From the NCBI RefSeq assembly GCF_008831285.2, contig NC_045143.1, forward strand, positions 9,061,503-9,125,502: a stretch of 64,000 nt of DNA. The letters run 5' to 3'. The translations under genes were made by a program, and so were the position numbers. Origin of the DNA: Nymphaea colorata (taxonomy: Eukaryota > Streptophyta > Magnoliopsida > Nymphaeales > Nymphaeaceae). Positions within the stretch are counted from its first letter, which is position 1. Each line of letters opens with the position of its first letter. The notes under the pieces are model-generated. The model did no database searches. It saw only the letters and a list, made by a program, of their open reading frames with translations, and was not told where the DNA came from. Below, one piece after another: positions 63,554 to 64,000 of the stretch.

Positions 63554-64000
63554 CGTAAAGGATCACAGAGAACAATTATCTCTGATCCTAGATCAATCTC
63601 GATATGGGCATCTCAAATCGTTGAAGAAGAAGAAGCTGATGATGAAAGGAGGGAGATGGTTGGGAAGTCGATTTTGGGATGTGGGTAGAGGAAGACAGAG
63701 GGGGAGTGAGGAAATGGGAGAGAAAGAAAGAGAGAGTGAAAGCATGAAGGAAGGAATCCGGCGGGGACGGAGGCCTTCTCATGGTATGAAATGACAGCAA
63801 AATCATGCCTCATGCCTCTTCCTTGGAGGGGGAGTGGGAAGGAAGAAGCCTTGCAAGAATGACCTTACCAGTTTGTTTTTTTTAATTTAAAATTTTATTT
63901 TCTTAGTACTTAAAAAAATATAAAAAATACATTGGGACAAAGGAAAGTTGCAGAGGACTAGTTTTTCCTTTTTTTTTTCTTAAAGAAAAAGACACCAGCC
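63554..64000 (-). promoter_or_regulatory. 5' flank of SEC23
   Basis: Upstream of the SEC23 start codon. The first ~250 bp are purine-rich on the plus strand ('gaagaagaagaagctgatga', 'gagagaaagaaagagagagt'), which reads as a CT/TTC-rich leader on the gene strand, as is common for plant 5' UTRs. No further gene before the window ends. Confidence 0.4.

Overview
This window is nuclear DNA from a flowering plant. It is AT-rich, with long (AT)n, (GA)n and (GT)n tracts, GT-AG introns and many small transposon relics. The species cannot be fixed from the sequence alone. Five protein-coding genes and one tRNA gene could be rebuilt exon by exon, and all reading frames close across the proposed splice sites.

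Layout. (1) 2.4-3.4 kb, minus strand: a short Aux/IAA repressor of the IAA1-4 type. (2) 3.4-28 kb: about 24 kb without a recognisable intact host gene. It holds microsatellites, several copies of a repeat rich in 'gagctcgag', small hAT-like elements and a decayed Ty1/copia RNase H fragment. (3) 28.1-32.1 kb, plus strand: a five-exon Aux/IAA of the IAA7/IAA14/IAA17 (AXR2/AXR3) type. It is divergent from the first, so the two form a head-to-head pair. (4) 32-42 kb: repeat-rich intergenic DNA, including two insertions with exact 8-bp target-site duplications. (5) 42.26-42.33 kb, minus: tRNA-Val(AAC). (6) 43.3-49.5 kb, minus: the seven-exon gene for RNA polymerase III subunit RPC8 (RPC25). Its exons are mostly too short to show as ORFs, and a 4.5-kb last intron carries a very large inverted repeat. 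(7) 51.3-56.7 kb, plus: ten-exon plastid-type glutathione reductase with a 762-bp hAT-like insertion in intron 6. (8) 57.5-58.3 kb: a second copy of that element. (9) 59.2-63.6 kb, minus: two-exon SEC23, the COPII coat GTPase-activating subunit.

The genes do not form one pathway. The Aux/IAA pair is the auxin co-receptor/repressor module. RPC8 and the tRNA gene both belong to the Pol III system. Glutathione reductase serves plastid (and possibly mitochondrial) redox balance, and SEC23 serves ER export. No novel defence or biosynthetic system was seen. The most notable points are the ancient paired arrangement of the two Aux/IAA clades, the intronic ~400-bp-arm inverted repeat in RPC8, the matched hAT-like insertions in and beside the glutathione reductase gene, and an ambiguous in-frame acceptor in the second Aux/IAA gene.
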